In this document: positions 17,918 through 26,963 of the stretch, piece by piece
Numbering within the stretch: position 1 is the stretch's first letter
Layout of the letters: every line of letters begins with the position of its first letter
NCBI RefSeq assembly: GCF_000327485.1
Contig: NC_019943.1
Span: 62,001-126,000, forward strand
Length of the DNA stretch: 64,000 nucleotides
Origin: Methanoregula formicica SMSP
GTDB taxonomy: Archaea; Halobacteriota; Methanomicrobia; Methanomicrobiales; Methanospirillaceae
Reading direction: 5' to 3'
Position numbers and translations under genes: made by a program
The notes under the pieces: model-generated
Databases searched by the model: none
Seen by the model: the letters and a program-made list of their open reading frames with translations, nothing else
What the model was told of the DNA's origin: nothing

Positions 17918-19015
17918 TCAATGCCGGACCTTCTTCCGCTGGGCGATACGGTACCCGCAGATGACCTGAATCGAGTCACCGAACTCGCGGTCAAGCACCG
18001 GGTCACCGGAATCCACCAGTAACTCGGGAATGTCCTGCAGTTTGTGCGGCGTTGCGACAACAATAACATGCCCGATTCCTGCCCTCCGTACGATTGCGGG
18101 GCTGATCTGCTGGTTGCCCCTGCCCAGGATGAAGCCCTGTGCACCAATAGGGCTGATGATGATCCGCACGTCTTTTTCCCGCTCTGTGAGCCGGAGGAGG
18201 GTCTTCTCGTCCGCGTCCGCTGCAACAAGCCTGCCGTTCTTCAGCACATCCACGCCAAGCAGGGTCTTCTTGTGCCCCAGATAGCGCACAATTGCTTCGG
18301 TTGTCGTGCCTGCCCCGATGATGTACAGCGCCCCTGGCACCATCACTTCCTGTATGAACTGGGCGATCTCCCCTTTTGCCCGCTCCTCGTCCGGCTGCTC
18401 GTACACCTGTTTTGAGACTGCAACCATGCCCCGGATCACGGGAGTCCGGGCAATGCCAAAGAGCCGCGTGTCCAGCGTCCCTGCCCGGTACGCATCTTCG
18501 TCCACATCCATGACCTCGGAGTCCCGCAGGGATGCCGTATCCAGCCCTGCAACCAGTTCCGCAGCAGCGTCGGGATTTACGGCAAAGACCCCGGAGTACA
18601 TCTTCACTCCCGCGGGAATCCCGAGTATGGGCACATCGCGGCCAACAATCGAGAAGATGTCACGGGCTGTGCCGTCACCCCCGCAAAAGAGGATGAGGTC
18701 AACACCTTTTTCCAAAAAAACCGCCGCGGCTGTACGGGTGTCGTGTGCGGAGGTCTCGCTCCCCGGGGCATACACGACCTGATAATTTTCCAGGCCGACA
18801 GCAGAAAGGGAGGATTCCCCCATCCCCCCGGCGCAGGTCAGAAAACAGAGGCCCTTTGCTCTTTTAAGCTGCTCAAGTGCCCGCTGCGCCCGTTCCCCGG
18901 CATGCGGCACGGCACCGCGTCGCTTTGCCTCCTCCACGTTCCCGTCGGTGCCCTTCAGCCCCACCGACCCGCCCATCCCGGCAACCGGGTTGACGATGAA
19001 GCCAATCCGTTTCAT
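17918..19015 (-). CDS. ATP-NAD kinase family protein (AcoX-like)
   Basis: The 365-residue protein contains the NAD-kinase/diacylglycerol-kinase signature LFCGGDGTARDI, preceded by GFIVNPVAGMGG at the N-terminus and followed by GIPAGVKMYSGVFAV. These are features of the ATP-NAD kinase family related to AcoX (COG3199 type) rather than the standard NadK, which is shorter. It probably phosphorylates NAD or a related nucleotide or lipid; substrate unknown. It starts 23 bases after trpB2 on the same strand and so is probably co-transcribed from the trp-box promoter. Confidence 0.8.
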   Translation of the reverse strand: MKRIGFIVNPVAGMGGSVGLKGTDGNVEEAKRRGAVPHAGERAQRALEQLKRAKGLCFLTCAGGMGESSLSAVGLENYQVVYAPGSETSAHDTRTAAAVFLEKGVDLILFCGGDGTARDIFSIVGRDVPILGIPAGVKMYSGVFAVNPDAAAELVAGLDTASLRDSEVMDVDEDAYRAGTLDTRLFGIARTPVIRGMVAVSKQVYEQPDEERAKGEIAQFIQEVMVPGALYIIGAGTTTEAIVRYLGHKKTLLGVDVLKNGRLVAADADEKTLLRLTEREKDVRIIISPIGAQGFILGRGNQQISPAIVRRAGIGHVIVVATPHKLQDIPELLVDSGDPVLDREFGDSIQVICGYRIAQRKKVRH

Positions 19016-19038
19016 GAAAAAAGGTGATGGTCCCGGGG

Positions 19039-20397
19039 TTATTGAATCTTGGGGATCCGTCCGATGGCTTCCCGGATCAGTTCGTCCGGGTACTCGTAGT
19101 CGACAAGCTGGCCGGCATAGTACGCATCATAGGCTGACATATCGAAGTTGCCGTGCCCCGAGCAATTGAACAGGATGGTCTTCTCCTCGCCGGTCTTTTT
19201 GCACTTCCGCGCCTCGTCGATGGCACACTTCACTGCGTGCGATGTCTCCGGCGCAACGATGATCCCTTCCGTGCGCGAGAAGGTCTGGGCTGCATCGAAT
19301 ACTTCACTCTGGTGATAGGCAACCGCACGCATAACCCCATCGTGGACAAGACGGGAAACGATCGGTGAGTCCCCGTGATACCGGAGGCCGCCGGCATGGA
19401 TGGACGGCGGCACGAAGTCGTGGCCGAGCGTGAACATCTTCAGGAGTGGTGTTAATCCTGCCACGTCGCCGAAGTCGTACGTGAACTCTCCCTTGGTGAG
19501 CGTCGGGCACGAGGCAGGTTCGGCACCAATAATATCGGTGTCCTTGTGCTTCCCGGTCATCTTGTCGCCCGCGAACGGGAAAGCGATCCCGGCAAAGTTC
19601 GACCCGCCGCCAACGCAGCCGATGACGACATCGGGATAGTCCTCCACCATCGCGAACTGTTCGCGGCACTCCTGCCCGATGATCGTCTGGTGGAGGCAGA
19701 CATGGTTCAGCACCGAGCCGAGCGCGTAATTGGTATTCGCGTGCGTTGCTGCGTCCTCGACCGCTTCCGAAATCGCAATACCCAGCGCCCCGGGGGTCTC
19801 CGGGTCTTTTTCAAGAACCATTTGCCCGGACTTCGTCTTCGTGCTGGGGCTCGCGATGCACTCCGCCCCCCAGACCTGCATCATCGACTTTCGGTACGGC
19901 TTCTGGGTATAGCTCGACCGGACCATGTAGATCGTGCACTCGAGATCGTAGAGCATGGTAGCGAACGCAAGGGCGGACCCCCACTGCCCGGCACCGGTCT
20001 CGGTTGCGATCCGTTCCATCCCGGCCTTCATGTTGTAGTATGCCTGCGGGACCGAGGTGTTGGTCTTGTGGCTCCCGGCTGGGCTGACACCCTCCCACTT
20101 GTAGTAGATCTTTGCCGGGGTCTTGAGGAACTTCTCCAGCCGGAAGGCACGGTACAGGGGAGTTGGCCGGAAGAGCCGGAGCACGTCCTGCACCTCTCCC
20201 GGGATATCGATGTACCGGTCCGTGGTCACTTCCTGTTTGATCAGTTCCATCGGGAAGATTGCTTTGAGGTCATCGGGCCCCACCGGCTTATGGGTTGCCG
20301 GGTGGAGCGGCGGGTCGAGCGGGGTAGGCAGGTCGGCCTGGACATTATACCACCGTTTGGGCATCTGCTCTTCATCGAGCAGGATCTTTGTCTGCAT
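19039..20397 (-). CDS. trpB2: Tryptophan synthase beta chain, TrpB2 type
   Basis: The 452-residue protein is longer than TrpB1 and has the TrpB2 form of the PLP region, [16 protein letters not shown], with Lys as the Schiff base, and [16 protein letters not shown] for phosphate binding. It joins indole or a derivative to serine to give tryptophan. No trpA lies nearby, as is usual for TrpB2, which can act without TrpA. The ATG at 20397 lies 24-32 bases from a TATA box, giving a nearly leaderless mRNA. TGTACA-type boxes around the TATA box suggest tryptophan-dependent repression. Confidence 0.92.
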   Translation of the reverse strand: MQTKILLDEEQMPKRWYNVQADLPTPLDPPLHPATHKPVGPDDLKAIFPMELIKQEVTTDRYIDIPGEVQDVLRLFRPTPLYRAFRLEKFLKTPAKIYYKWEGVSPAGSHKTNTSVPQAYYNMKAGMERIATETGAGQWGSALAFATMLYDLECTIYMVRSSYTQKPYRKSMMQVWGAECIASPSTKTKSGQMVLEKDPETPGALGIAISEAVEDAATHANTNYALGSVLNHVCLHQTIIGQECREQFAMVEDYPDVVIGCVGGGSNFAGIAFPFAGDKMTGKHKDTDIIGAEPASCPTLTKGEFTYDFGDVAGLTPLLKMFTLGHDFVPPSIHAGGLRYHGDSPIVSRLVHDGVMRAVAYHQSEVFDAAQTFSRTEGIIVAPETSHAVKCAIDEARKCKKTGEEKTILFNCSGHGNFDMSAYDAYYAGQLVDYEYPDELIREAIGRIPKIQ

Positions 20398-20440
20398 GGT
20401 ACAGTGGTTGTTTTGTACAAATATATACATTATGGTACAA
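20397..20440 (-). promoter_or_regulatory. trpB2 promoter with TRP-box-like operators
   Basis: The minus-strand TATA box (ATGTATATAT, 20421-20430) is flanked by three related sites: TGGTACA at 20397-20403 over the start codon, TTGTACAA at 20413-20420 and TGGTACAA at 20433-20440. The middle one contains TGTACA, the consensus bound by the tryptophan-sensing repressor TrpY in Methanothermobacter, where trp operon and trpB2 promoters are controlled. Sites spaced about 20 bases (two helical turns) apart would block both TATA binding and initiation. Confidence 0.65.
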
Positions 20441-20841
20441 CTTTGTTTATTGTGGCATTATTAAGAACGGTAATTGAGAGATTTGAGGATTCTATCCGGT
20501 GCAATGCAATTCCTCTGTGTTAGAAATATATAACATTACAGACAAATGTCAGAAATGTATAACAATGCGCCAACACATGGTGGCTGGTATTCCATTCTCC
20601 AAAGAAATCCCCGTTAAACAACCGGAAAAGAGTTATGATGGATCCCACAAACGGTAATATCACGTTATTCCTGCCCTCCCGGATTGCCTGCTCCGGCAGG
20701 ACCCTGCGAGCGGAAAAAGGAGAAAATTCTGATAGCAAAAAACAAAACAGAAAGTATATCTCTGTCAACATTGAAGTGTTGACGGAAATATATCAAAGAT
20801 TATAGTTAAACCATTCTTAGCACAAACAGTACAGGTGAAGC
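20441..20841. other. Intergenic region with promoter and short direct repeats
   Basis: No convincing gene is seen in these 400 bases. Two near-identical 20-base direct repeats (AGAAATATATAACA and AGAAATGTATAACA cores) lie near 20519-20538 and 20549-20568. An A/T-rich TATA-like element (AAATATATC) near 20787 could serve the downstream Yip1-like gene at 20842, which has GGTGA before its ATG. A minus-strand frame of 83 codons at 20520-20771 has no ribosome site and low complexity and was not accepted. Confidence 0.4.
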
Positions 20842-21510
20842 ATGACGCATTCTATTATTGATATCCTCTTCCGGCCCGGCCAGTTCTTTTCGGGCCTTGA
20901 TACAGAAAAAGAGCGTATGACCCTGCCGCTGCTCATCCTCCTTGCCGGGGGCATTACCGCCGCGGCGTACGGATACCTGATCGGCGGGGTAACTGCGCAG
21001 ATGATGGGCGGCGCCATGGCCGGCCTTGACACGATTGTCCTTTTGTCATCCGTAATCGGTGCGTTCCTCGGAGTCTTCATTTTCTGGGTCATCTGGGCTG
21101 CTCTCGTGTTTGGCATATCCCTGGTATTCAAGGGGTCCGGGAGTTTTTCCGGTACCTTACTGGTCATCGGGTACGGCTACCTTCCCCAGGTGATCGGCAC
21201 GGTCATCACCCTCATCGCAGCGTTCGAGTACGTGCCGAAGATCGTTGTCCCGAAGATCACGTCCTCCATGATGCAGGACCCTGCGGCAGTGCAGCAGGTA
21301 ACCGCTGCCCTGATGAAAGACCCGGCCATGGTGGAGCTGACCCAGATCTCGGCCCTTGTCACCATCGTCTTCTTACTCTGGAGTGCGAACATCTGGATCT
21401 TCGGCATCCAGCACGCACGGAAACTGGCGGTGCGGGACGCAGCTATCTGCGTTGGCATTCCGGTCATTGCCTGGATCTTCTACATGATTTATACGCTTGG
21501 AGTATCGTAA
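20842..21510 (+). CDS. Yip1-family integral membrane protein
   Basis: The 222-residue protein has five hydrophobic helices. It begins IIDILFRPGQFFSGLDTEKE, the typical entry (short amphipathic helix, 'RP..FF') of prokaryotic Yip1-domain proteins. GGTGA precedes the ATG. Its stop is immediately followed by the ATG of the next gene, and two ABC transporter genes follow, so the four form one operon. It may assist assembly or substrate delivery of the exporter; no enzymatic motif is seen. Confidence 0.8.
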   Translation: MTHSIIDILFRPGQFFSGLDTEKERMTLPLLILLAGGITAAAYGYLIGGVTAQMMGGAMAGLDTIVLLSSVIGAFLGVFIFWVIWAALVFGISLVFKGSGSFSGTLLVIGYGYLPQVIGTVITLIAAFEYVPKIVVPKITSSMMQDPAAVQQVTAALMKDPAMVELTQISALVTIVFLLWSANIWIFGIQHARKLAVRDAAICVGIPVIAWIFYMIYTLGVS

Positions 21511-22692
21511 ATGAGAATCGGCCAGATCATCACATCACTCTTTGTCGCCCTGCTGCTCAGCCTTGCAGTTGGCGTTGCCAGCGGAGCGTACACGAATATC
21601 AACGAGGATCCGGTCTCCGGAACCTATTATACCGGGAAGGTCTATGTTGCCGAGACGGTCTTCGAACCCGGCACGTTTTTTACCGGGGATAAGGGGACCG
21701 TGACCTACAAGATCACGAATGGAAACACAAACACCAGCATCAAGCTGAACCATGCGATCTTCCGGGACAGCACCTTCTCCCTGCTGAGCGGCAACTACGA
21801 TAGCACATCGACCCTTGGCCCGCTCCAGACACGGCCGTTCACCTTCTCCATTGTGGCAAACGGGGCCGGGGGGGATTACTACCCGACCTTCTCCGTCAGC
21901 CTGTACGATTCCGACCTCAACCATAAGACGCTGCTCCAGATCGACAATACTCCCCTTGAACTGACGGTCGTTGACAAGCCTGACGCCTTCACGCAGGGGA
22001 AGAAAAAGACCATCTACCTGCAGGTGGCAAACCCGCGGAAAAACAATGTGAGAAATGTGATCCTCACCGCTTCCGGCACCGGCATAACCGCCAATCCCGA
22101 GCGGGTGTTCATCGGCGATCTTGCAGCTGCAGCAAAAACACCGGTCAATGTCTCCCTCACCCCGGACCAGGAGACCACGCTCATCCTCCACCTGGCCTAC
22201 AACAACGGCGACAACCCCCACGACGTGACCATGGAGATCCCCATCACGTTCGGGCATGACAAGAAACAGGCGGACCCGGTAATGAGCAACATCCAGGTGA
22301 TGCCGGAGGGAGTGAACTACCGTGTGACGGGCGATGTAACCAATGCCGGGCTCGAGACGGCAAACGCGGTCATGGTGACGGCTCTCCCGCCGGCAGTCCC
22401 GGAAGACCCGTACAAGACCTACGTGGTCCAGGCACTCAAGCCGGATGACTTCGGAAGCTTCGAGATCACCTTCTCAACCGATGGCACCGTTGAGAGTGTC
22501 CCCGTCCAGATCTCGTTTAAGGACAGCGACGGGAACACCTACACCTCGGTCCGGAACATCACGGTCCCCGACGGCAGGCTCGCAGCCGTGAAAGATAACG
22601 GCCCGCCGCTCGTCCCCATCATTGCCGCGCTTGTCGTTGTCGCCATATTTGTCGGCGGATGGTACTTCTACCTCAGGAAGAAGAAACAGTGA
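21511..22692 (+). CDS. Exported CARDB/S-layer-like protein with C-terminal anchor
   Basis: The 393-residue protein has a signal peptide (residues 1-27), about three beta-rich Ig-like (CARDB, COG1361-like) segments, and a final transmembrane helix followed by LRKKKQ, which puts the body outside the cell. It sits between a Yip1-like gene and a MacB-type ABC pair and overlaps the ATPase start by four bases (GTGA). It probably acts as the extracytoplasmic partner of the ABC system, like an adaptor or periplasmic arm, but there is no detectable MacA-type motif. Confidence 0.8.
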   Translation: MRIGQIITSLFVALLLSLAVGVASGAYTNINEDPVSGTYYTGKVYVAETVFEPGTFFTGDKGTVTYKITNGNTNTSIKLNHAIFRDSTFSLLSGNYDSTSTLGPLQTRPFTFSIVANGAGGDYYPTFSVSLYDSDLNHKTLLQIDNTPLELTVVDKPDAFTQGKKKTIYLQVANPRKNNVRNVILTASGTGITANPERVFIGDLAAAAKTPVNVSLTPDQETTLILHLAYNNGDNPHDVTMEIPITFGHDKKQADPVMSNIQVMPEGVNYRVTGDVTNAGLETANAVMVTALPPAVPEDPYKTYVVQALKPDDFGSFEITFSTDGTVESVPVQISFKDSDGNTYTSVRNITVPDGRLAAVKDNGPPLVPIIAALVVVAIFVGGWYFYLRKKKQ

Positions 22693-23378
22693 CGACACCT
22701 GAAGACGACCAGCCGGTCATGCTCTTCTCGGACGTGGCCAAGGTGTACCCCCTCCCGGCCGGGGACGTCCGGGCACTGGACGGTGTCTCGTTCCGGGTGG
22801 ACCGGGGCGAGTTCATCTCCATCATGGGCCCCTCGGGGTCCGGGAAGTCCACGCTTTTGAACCTGATGGGGTGCCTTGATACGCCCACGGAAGGGGACAT
22901 CTGGATCAGTGGCACCCGGATACGGGACATGTCGGATACGGAGCTCACTACCCTGCGGCGGGACCGGATCGGGTTTATCTTCCAGTACTTCAACCTCTTC
23001 CCCCTGCTGAATATCATCGAGAACGTCACGTTCCCCATGATGCTGAAGAGCGGGAGGGATGTGGACCCGGAGCGGGGAAAGGAAGTCCTCCGCGCCGTCC
23101 AGCTGGATGAAAAGCTCTTCACCCACACCCCCACGGAACTCTCCGGTGGCCAGCAGCAGCGGGTCGCCATTGCCCGGGCGCTCATCAACAACCCGGACAT
23201 TCTCCTCTGCGATGAGCCGACGGGTAACCTTGACTCAAAGACCGGTGCCGGGATCATGGAGCTGATGACCGAGCTCAACCGGAACGGGACAACTGTCATC
23301 ATGGTCACCCACGACCAGAACATCGCCAATTACTCGCGCCGGACCATCCGGATCTCTGACGGGAGGATCGTCCCATGA
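22689..23378 (+). CDS. ABC transporter ATP-binding protein (MacB/LolD type)
   Basis: The 229-residue ATPase shows Walker A GPSGSGKST, Q-loop IFQYFNLFPLLNIIENV, signature LSGGQQQRVAIARAL and Walker B ILLCDEPTGNLD. The MacB/LolD class is indicated by the FPLL...ENV segment. A GTG at 22689 overlaps the previous stop (GTGA) and gives a sensible start; ATG 22719 is an alternative. It drives the FtsX-type permease encoded next, whose start overlaps its stop by four bases. Such pairs work as mechanotransmitters or exporters for lipids, peptides or antibiotics. Confidence 0.93.
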   Translation: MTTPEDDQPVMLFSDVAKVYPLPAGDVRALDGVSFRVDRGEFISIMGPSGSGKSTLLNLMGCLDTPTEGDIWISGTRIRDMSDTELTTLRRDRIGFIFQYFNLFPLLNIIENVTFPMMLKSGRDVDPERGKEVLRAVQLDEKLFTHTPTELSGGQQQRVAIARALINNPDILLCDEPTGNLDSKTGAGIMELMTELNRNGTTVIMVTHDQNIANYSRRTIRISDGRIVP

Positions 23379-24562
23379 TCTTCTGGGAGATCGCAAAGCG
23401 GAACATCCGGCTGCACTTCCTCCGGTCAACCCTTGCCATGCTTGGCATCGTGATCGGGGTTGTTGCCATCGCCTCGATGGGCATCCTCGGCAACAGCATG
23501 GTTTCCATGGTCTCCGACAGCCTCTCGTCCGTGGGGGACAGTGTCATCGTCTATCCCTATACCGGTGGCGGCGGGTTCCACGGGGGCGGCGGGAGTTCGG
23601 ATAACCTGAAGATAACCGACCAGCAGTTCCAGCAGATCAAACGTGTCGTTGCGCCGGGCATTGCGATACCGGTCCATTCGACTTCGGAGCGCATGAAAGT
23701 CGGCGTGAGCAAGGATTACATCGTTGCATCCGTATATGGGATCGACCCCCAGTATCTCAAGGACCTCAACTTCGAGCTGACTGCAGGCAGCCTCAACAAT
23801 GCCAACTCCGGGTGCCTTGTCGGGTCCGCGTTTGCCAAGGACAACAACATCAAGGTGGGATCGCGGATCTCGATGGGAACGGACGGCTCGAAAGGAACGC
23901 TCCGTGTCACCGGTATCATCAAGGAGCGGGGCATGAGCTTCGACATCAGCACGGACAACGCCGTCATCGCCACCCAGGACTGGTTCGAGGGCACCTACAA
24001 TACCGGGAAATACTATGACGAGATCGTCGTCAAGGTCAAGCGCGACCAGGACACCGCAAACGTCAAGACCATCATCGAGAAGCAGATGAACAAGCGGGAC
24101 AAGGTTGTAATGGTCATCGACAGCAAAGCTACCCTCGCCTCCATCTACGAGACTTTCGGCTCGATCACCGCGTTCGTCACGGCAATCGGCGGGATCTCGA
24201 TGATCGTCGCCGGTGTCTCGATCTTCAACATCATGATGATGTCGGTCAACGAGCGGATCAAGGAGATCGGCATCATGCGGAGCATCGGTACGCAGAAGAA
24301 AGAGGTGATGAGCATGTTCGTATACGAAGCTGCCATCATCGGGGTCATCGGCAGTGTCGTGGGAGGCATACTGAGTCTCCTTGCAGGGTACGCCATCAGC
24401 GCCCTGATGCTCCAGTCAACGAAATACCTCTGGACCCTCTCGACCGCGTCCTCGATTGCCGTGGGCGTCGGCTTTGGCATCGTGGTCTGCCTCGCCTGCG
24501 GCATCTACCCGGCGTGGCAGGCAGCAAACCTCAACCCGATCGATGCCCTCCGGCACGAGTGA
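23375..24562 (+). CDS. ABC transporter permease (MacB/FtsX type)
   Basis: The 395-residue protein has one N-terminal transmembrane helix, a large extracytoplasmic domain (about residues 45-250, including a Gly-rich GGGGFHGGGGSSDN loop) and three C-terminal helices forming the FtsX domain (SVNERIKEIGIMRSIGTQKKEV). The C-terminal ...YPAWQAANLNPIDALRHE is the standard MacB-permease ending. It pairs with the overlapping ATPase gene. A run of seven T follows its stop. Confidence 0.93.
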   Translation: MIFWEIAKRNIRLHFLRSTLAMLGIVIGVVAIASMGILGNSMVSMVSDSLSSVGDSVIVYPYTGGGGFHGGGGSSDNLKITDQQFQQIKRVVAPGIAIPVHSTSERMKVGVSKDYIVASVYGIDPQYLKDLNFELTAGSLNNANSGCLVGSAFAKDNNIKVGSRISMGTDGSKGTLRVTGIIKERGMSFDISTDNAVIATQDWFEGTYNTGKYYDEIVVKVKRDQDTANVKTIIEKQMNKRDKVVMVIDSKATLASIYETFGSITAFVTAIGGISMIVAGVSIFNIMMMSVNERIKEIGIMRSIGTQKKEVMSMFVYEAAIIGVIGSVVGGILSLLAGYAISALMLQSTKYLWTLSTASSIAVGVGFGIVVCLACGIYPAWQAANLNPIDALRHE

Positions 24563-24579
24563 GTGGTATCACCTGAACC

Positions 24580-24586
24580 TTTTTTT
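24580..24586 (+). terminator. Oligo-T terminator after the ABC exporter operon
   Basis: Seven consecutive T lie 18 bases after the permease stop at 24562 and before the next methyltransferase gene. Confidence 0.5.
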
Positions 24587-24609
24587 GGCCGGGAACGCTA
24601 CGGTATGCT

Positions 24610-25464
24610 ATGCAACCAGCGGTCTCTGACCCTGACTGGAACGAGATCTGGAAAGAGCGGCAGCGCCTGCAGGAGTCCTCGAAGCTTGCCGGTGATCCAT
24701 CGCACAACTGGGACAAAAAAGAGAACGCGGAGCGCTACGATGCGAACGCACGGAGCGAGTACGATGACCGGGTGCAGAAGACGATTGCCTCCCTCCCGCT
24801 GTCCCGGGATGCCCGGGTGCTCGACATCGGGGCCGGCCCGGGGATCCTCGCCCTGCCCCTTGCCCCGCTCGTCCGCGATGTGACGGCGGTAGAGCCCGGC
24901 GCCGGGATGGTCGAAGTCTTAAAAAAGCACGCGGAACAGGAGGGGATCCGGAATATCGCGTGCGTGCAGAAGACCTGGGAGGAGGTCGATCCGACCCGGG
25001 ACCTCTCGCCCCTGTATGACATCGTCATCGCCTCGCTCTCCCTGACCATGCACGACATCCACGAGGCGCTCGCAAAGATGGATGCCGTTGCCGCAGGCTC
25101 GGTCCACCTCTTCTGGTTTGCCGACATGCCGTTCTGGGAACGGATGTACGCCGATCTCTGGATGCCGCTGCACGGCCGTCCCTACTACCCGGGGCCGAAG
25201 GCCGACTGCCTCTTTGGAGTGCTGTACCAGATGGGGATCTTCCCGGACGTGACGATGATGCCGATGGGAAAGGAGTACCGGTTCGCGGACCGGGACGGGA
25301 TGATAGCATTTTTCTGCCGGCGGTTCGGGGCGACAACACCGGTGCAGAAGAAAGTCGTGGAGGGATATATCGGCCCGATGATCCGTGCAGAGGGGCACGA
25401 GGTTGTTATCTCCGGGATGTCAACGCTGGCGCACGTGTGGTGGAAGAAACACCAGAGAAGGTAA
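24610..25464 (+). CDS. Class I SAM-dependent methyltransferase
   Basis: The 284-residue protein has methyltransferase motif I VLDIGAGPGILALPLA around residue 70, an acidic motif II VTAVEPGAGM and a motif IV-like YDIVIASLSLTMHDI. N- and C-terminal extensions (RFADRDGMIAFFCRRFG) suggest a specific substrate pocket. Related methanogen proteins often lie near metal or cofactor genes, but here the neighbours give no clue. The substrate is unknown. Confidence 0.85.
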   Translation: MQPAVSDPDWNEIWKERQRLQESSKLAGDPSHNWDKKENAERYDANARSEYDDRVQKTIASLPLSRDARVLDIGAGPGILALPLAPLVRDVTAVEPGAGMVEVLKKHAEQEGIRNIACVQKTWEEVDPTRDLSPLYDIVIASLSLTMHDIHEALAKMDAVAAGSVHLFWFADMPFWERMYADLWMPLHGRPYYPGPKADCLFGVLYQMGIFPDVTMMPMGKEYRFADRDGMIAFFCRRFGATTPVQKKVVEGYIGPMIRAEGHEVVISGMSTLAHVWWKKHQRR

Positions 25465-25528
25465 ATACCGAAGGGTTCCGCGAGACTCTCGAATCTCTTT
25501 TATACTATAACCCGGATTATGGATTATT

Positions 25529-25777
25529 ATGGCACTATCACTGGTTGTAACCCCGGTTGCCATGCTCCTTGAGCTGGTCATCTGTGTTTTGGGACTGTAC
25601 GTGGGCTATACAAAGAAGAAGTCTTACGGGTATCTCTTTGCCGTGACATTCCTCCTGTTTGCCCTGTTCGACTATCTTGGCCAGGCCGGCCTGAACGCAG
25701 ACAGTCTTGCCATCGTGAACCTGGTGGCCATTCTCGCCGCTCTTGCCGGGATGTATCTTGTACTCCAGGATACGTGA
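25529..25777 (+). CDS. Small three-helix membrane protein
   Basis: The 82-residue protein consists almost only of three hydrophobic helices (about residues 4-26, 33-52 and 58-78) joined by a TKKKSYGY loop and a short polar loop. A TATA-like stretch (TTTATACTATA) lies about 25-30 bases before the ATG, so the mRNA has almost no leader. I recognise no family; it may be a small membrane subunit or regulator. Confidence 0.7.
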   Translation: MALSLVVTPVAMLLELVICVLGLYVGYTKKKSYGYLFAVTFLLFALFDYLGQAGLNADSLAIVNLVAILAALAGMYLVLQDT

Positions 25778-25948
25778 CAGGCAATTTCCTTTTTTCATGC
25801 GTTCTCCAACAGGGTGGATCCGTTCAATCGCATTTCCGGAAATCACAATTGCGGTTGACTGCTCGCTGAGCGATCCTGTCCAGATTTTTTTAGATTTTTT
25901 TCCGGTTTGAAAAATTTTCAGCACGAAAAAAATCCGGAATGAAAACCT

Positions 25949-26066
25949 GCCCCTGCCCGACCCCCCTTGGCTTCTCATGGAAGGTTTTTTGGGAAATTTG
26001 CGTCGAAGATTTCACAGGAAATTATGGTGTTTTTTGCATATCTGAAAAGGGGGATCGGGCAGGGGC
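25949..26066. repeat. Long imperfect inverted repeat in a gene-free region
   Basis: The 490 bases from 25778 to 26268 hold no credible gene. Two arms face each other: GCCCCTGCCCGA at 25949-25960 and its exact complement TCGGGCAGGGGC at 26055-26066. Similarity continues outward through CCGGAA/TTCCGG, AAAATTTT and A/T tracts to about 25890 and 26130. The central loop is about 94 bases and A/T-rich. It could be a MITE-like remnant or a structured RNA. Confidence 0.55.
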
Positions 26067-26268
26067 AAACCGGAAAAAACGATTGCGTTTGAAAATTTTT
26101 TAGAAAATTATTTCCGGTTTGCTGAAAGGATCTGGTAACTTGACTGAGCAGTGGGGGGAATCCGTCCTAAACCCTCACTGAATCCTCAAACCCACTTCCT
26201 GCGCACGGTTTTTTTGTTCCCGCAAGACTGATGATCTAAGAATCCAATAATGTAAGTCATGAGTATCC

Positions 26269-26484
26269 ATGCCTGACACAACGCTGGTCAAGGTATCATC
26301 CAAGGGGCTCGTCACCCTTCCGAAAAAGATCCGGTCGGATCTCGGTATCAATGACGGGGATTACCTTACTATCTCCTCGGATAAGGACAAGATTATCTTC
26401 CGGAAAGCCCGGATCGAGATCGATTACGAGAACCCGGACGATGCGTGGAAGGAACACGCACACCGAAGGCTGGCGCATGACTGA
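26269..26484 (+). CDS. AbrB/MazE/SpoVT-family DNA-binding protein (antitoxin-like)
   Basis: The 71-residue protein carries the swapped-hairpin AbrB domain: VKVSSKGLVTLPKKIRSDLGINDGDYLTIS, then a short acidic/His tail. Members are antitoxins or transition regulators. A toxin gene normally follows at once. Here an ATG overlaps the stop region (26477), but the 41 codons after it resemble no toxin, so the gene appears to be an orphan or its partner is decayed. It marks the left edge of the accessory region. Confidence 0.85.
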   Translation: MPDTTLVKVSSKGLVTLPKKIRSDLGINDGDYLTISSDKDKIIFRKARIEIDYENPDDAWKEHAHRRLAHD

Positions 26485-26612
26485 GCCAGCATCATACTGC
26501 CGGTCCGGGCACCCGCTCCCATGCCTCGGGGCGATGCCTGTGTTCTCCGCCCGGATGTCAACAGAACGTTGCTGTACATTACCTCACCAATTCCCGTCGT
26601 AAAACCTTGATC

Positions 26613-26830
26613 TGTTCCGGAACAATTACCGTGTTTTTCCTTTTCATAGCCTCTGCCAAAATGGGGGGTGAGGCAAAACTCGTACAACGGGGCACGATAC
26701 GTGCTCCGTTTCATCAGAAACGGTGCTTGAGAAGAACCAACCGGTTCTTCAGGGGGCCGGAATTTTTACCCCGTGGGGAGGGGGGTGGGGAGAGTGGGTT
26801 ATCGACGGAGGGGGAATATGGGGAGGGGAG
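26613..26830. other. Non-coding hairpin cluster and G-quadruplex-prone tract
   Basis: Between the AbrB gene and 26963 I see no credible gene. The stretch holds a palindrome TGTTCCGGAACA (26613-26624) and three tight hairpins in a row: GCACG-ATA-CGTGC (26692-26704), CCGTTTC-ATCA-GAAACGG (26706-26723) and GAAGAACC-AACC-GGTTCTTC (26731-26750). G-runs that fit a four-tract quadruplex follow at 26775-26798, with a second group at 26807-26828. This may be a structured RNA or a mobile element end. Confidence 0.5.
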
Positions 26831-26963
26831 TCCCCCCGCCCCGGTTGTTCGTCTGCTGTACAATTCTTCAGGCTAATGCCGCCACGGTGTCCGCCAAGGG
26901 CCTCGACTTTGCTCCGGATCCCTTGAGGAAATGAGGGTGCAGGAGAGCCGGAAAATTTGAGGG

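Noticed and set aside
20520-20771. 83-codon minus-strand open frame
   Set aside because: No ribosome site, overlaps direct repeats and promoter DNA, no recognisable domain.
25538-25978. 146-codon minus-strand frame over the small membrane protein gene
   Set aside because: Basic, low-complexity composition; the plus-strand gene has a promoter and three clear helices.
26477-26602. 41-codon frame overlapping the AbrB gene stop as a toxin
   Set aside because: Sequence shows no PIN, MazF, RelE or other toxin features and is very short.
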